From: Martelella endophytica
Lineage (GTDB): Bacteria > Pseudomonadota > Alphaproteobacteria > Rhizobiales > Rhizobiaceae
Direction of reading: 5' to 3'
NCBI RefSeq assembly: GCF_000960975.1
Contig: NZ_CP010803.1
Span: 4,433,818 to 4,497,817, forward strand
DNA length: 64,000 nucleotides
Positions 62,306-64,000 of this stretch are shown in pieces (the stretch's first letter is position 1; each line of letters begins with the position of its first letter). The position numbers and the translations under genes were made by a program. The notes under the pieces were generated by a model, which worked only from the letters and a program-made list of their open reading frames with translations, was not told the DNA's origin and did not search any database.

Positions 62306-64000
62306 CTACGATCCGACCTCGCGGGCGAGATCGGAAAGCAGGCCGGCGGCGACCGTGATCTTGGCGATCGAAGGATCGACCGCCGACGACAGGCGGGCGA
62401 GCTGCGCCGTGATCTGGCCGATACGCGCTGCATGGGCCTCCTTCCAGGCCTTGACGGGTTCTGTGCTGTCGCCGCGACTGATCAGTGCGCTGGCGGCAAG
62501 ATCGCGCCGGCTGGCCGAAATCTGGTCCATCGACCGCGCGAGCGCCAGCGAATCGTAGAAATCCGCCGGCGCGATCCGGCCTGCGACGCTCAAGAGCGGC
62601 GAGACATGGAACAGGTTGGTGACCCGGAAATAGGCATCGGCCGCGCGGTCCACCGTCACGCCGCTGCGGCTGGCGATCTGCAGCGCCTCCGGCACGAACA
62701 TCATGCCGAGGTGATGCGCAAGACGCGTCGACAGTGCATCCGGCACGCCGGCCTCGCGCCACTGGTTCTCCTGTTCCGACAGCCACTCGACCCGCGCTTC
62801 CGGCAGCATCGCCTCGATATCGCCCTCAAAGGCGGCAAAGGCGTCTCGGAGCCGGTGCACGGATGCCGAAATATCTCCCTCGGCAAGACCGTTGCGGATG
62901 AGCAGGTGGGTGAGGATACGGAAGAAATAGCGCAGCCGCGTGTAGATCGCATTCTGCGTCGCGCCGTCAATGACGCCATCAAGCGCGTGAACGTCCTGCC
63001 ACAGCGCTTCCATGCCGAAGCCATCGCGAGCGATCACCGCCGCCTTGACGACCTCCGCCGGCGTTGCCGCAGTCATGTCGCAGGCGTTGATGACGAAATC
63101 CGGACCGCCGCGATTGATCACGTCATTGGCAAGCCGGGTCGCGATGATTTCCCGCCTCAGGCGATGCCCGCCGATATCCTCGGCAAAGGCACCCCGCATC
63201 CGCTCGGGGAAATAGGAATAGAGCAGCGGCTCCATGTAGGGATCGTCCGGCAGCGCGCTTTCGAGAAGCTGATCGAACAGCACGATCTTGCCATAGGACA
63301 GCAGCACGCCGGTTTCCGCCCGCGTCAGCCCCTTGTCCGCTTGGCGGCGGAGCCGCAATGCCTCTTCGTCCGGAAGCGTCTCGACCGCGCGGTCGAGATG
63401 GCCATCGGCCTCCAGAACCTCCATCATCCGCGTGAGGAGCGGCAGACCGCCAACGCCCTCCCCGGTGCTGACCGAGATGGAGAGCGTCTGCAGGTAGTTG
63501 TTCTCGAGCACGATATCGGCAACCGCATCGGTCATCTCGAACAACAGCCGGTCGCGATCCTCGCGCGTGAGCCGGCCGCTGCGCATGGCCGAGGCGAGCG
63601 CGATCTTGATGTTGACCTCGACGTCGGAGCAGTTGACGCCGGCGGAATTGTCGATGGCATCGGAATTGCAGCGCCCACCATTGAGGCCGAATGCGATGCG
63701 GCCCTTCTGCGTGACACCCAGATTGGCGCCCTCGCCGATAACCTTGACGTTGAGCTCCCTGGCATTGACCCGGATCGCGTCATTGGCGCGGTCGCCGACC
63801 TCCGCATTGCTTTCGCCGGCATCCTTCACATAGGTGCCGATCCCGCCGAACCAGAGGAGGTCGGCCCGGCTCTTCAGAATCGCGGTCATCACGTCAAAGG
63901 GTGTATATTCGCCGGCATCGAGCCCGATCGCGGCGGCGGCCTCCGGCGTCAGCGTCATCGCCTTCTCCCGCCGCGAGATGATCATGCCGCCTGCCGAAAT
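62306..64000 (-). CDS. gdhB: NAD-specific glutamate dehydrogenase, large type (5' part missing)
   Basis: The C-terminal 564 residues of an approximately 1,600-residue NAD-glutamate dehydrogenase; the N-terminal two thirds lie beyond the right edge. ISAGGMIISRREKAM at the left of the visible protein continues the catalytic domain (GGVFSR-type turn), then LWFGGIGTYVKDAGESNAEVGDRAND near 40-66 (in pieces) with the NAD-related loop, and NCSDVEVNIKIAL near 118. The C-terminal helical region ends GLLSDLAREVGS. It oxidises glutamate to 2-oxoglutarate when amino acids are the carbon source. Confidence 0.95.
   Translation of the reverse strand: MSAGGMIISRREKAMTLTPEAAAAIGLDAGEYTPFDVMTAILKSRADLLWFGGIGTYVKDAGESNAEVGDRANDAIRVNARELNVKVIGEGANLGVTQKGRIAFGLNGGRCNSDAIDNSAGVNCSDVEVNIKIALASAMRSGRLTREDRDRLLFEMTDAVADIVLENNYLQTLSISVSTGEGVGGLPLLTRMMEVLEADGHLDRAVETLPDEEALRLRRQADKGLTRAETGVLLSYGKIVLFDQLLESALPDDPYMEPLLYSYFPERMRGAFAEDIGGHRLRREIIATRLANDVINRGGPDFVINACDMTAATPAEVVKAAVIARDGFGMEALWQDVHALDGVIDGATQNAIYTRLRYFFRILTHLLIRNGLAEGDISASVHRLRDAFAAFEGDIEAMLPEARVEWLSEQENQWREAGVPDALSTRLAHHLGMMFVPEALQIASRSGVTVDRAADAYFRVTNLFHVSPLLSVAGRIAPADFYDSLALARSMDQISASRRDLAASALISRGDSTEPVKAWKEAHAARIGQITAQLARLSSAVDPSIAKITVAAGLLSDLAREVGS

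Overview
The window is 64 kb of GC-rich DNA from an alphaproteobacterium of the order Hyphomicrobiales (Rhizobiales), probably near Rhizobiaceae or Aurantimonadaceae. The reasons are the CcrM GANTC methylase, the ImuA-ImuB-DnaE2 mutasome, LexA boxes of the GTTC-N7-GTTC type, the large NAD-glutamate dehydrogenase, UgpBAEC, the DciA-like (DUF721) and DUF1674 proteins, and an intergenic palindromic repeat of the kind seen in rhizobia. Genes are dense and on both strands. I see no rRNA, tRNA, CRISPR array, insertion sequence or prophage block. The species is not determined.

Layout: 1-4.1 kb holds a truncated guanidino-hydrolase (DDAH/amidinotransferase fold) divergent from a four-gene polar amino-acid ABC transporter. 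4.1-9.1 kb holds a secreted alpha/beta hydrolase with a divergent membrane-anchored AraC regulator, a split Ada system (adaA plus ogt, 4-nt overlap), and a cupin-AraC regulator divergent from an SDR. 9.2-14.5 kb is imuA-imuB-dnaE2 behind a near-consensus SOS box. 14.5-18.3 kb holds a PPOX flavoprotein, a small P-loop kinase and a CHASE4-GGDEF-EAL protein. 18.4-21.4 kb is riboflavin synthesis (ribD-ribBA-ribH) behind a promoter and an FMN riboswitch. 21.5-22.4 kb is a DUF1428/MarR divergent pair. 22.4-27.5 kb is a hexuronate module: uxuA, a GntR regulator and a TRAP transporter.

27.6-43.5 kb is mainly housekeeping: a nuclease-like protein, DUF1674, htpX, rsmB, a heparinase-like protein, purH, an MFS protein, rppH, a lipid kinase, a phosphoesterase, bfr/bfd, a complex I NDUFA9-like protein, and dnaN-phosphatase-pyrF. 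43.8-54.1 kb is rsmI-yraN, then the ugpBAEC operon with a coupled EEP hydrolase and a GntR regulator, then gshB and comM, the last behind a perfect SOS box. 54.2-64 kb holds a DUF2793 phage/GTA-type protein, dciA-like, mutY, a HAD hydrolase, ccrM, a DUF1254 protein, two small proteins, and the C-terminal third of NAD-glutamate dehydrogenase, which runs off the right edge.

Themes: DNA repair and mutagenesis genes recur (adaA/ogt, imuAB-dnaE2, mutY, comM, and dnaN as the clamp), and two of these loci carry LexA-type boxes. Three catabolic or transport modules (guanidino compound, hexuronate, glycerol-3-phosphate) each sit beside a regulator gene or an operator-like palindrome. I found no clearly new large system. 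The most original leads are the EEP hydrolase fused by overlap to ugpC, the 18-bp perfect hairpin before rsmI, the 21-bp-spaced AraC repeats, the isolated DUF2793 gene, and the structured dctP-dctQ spacer.
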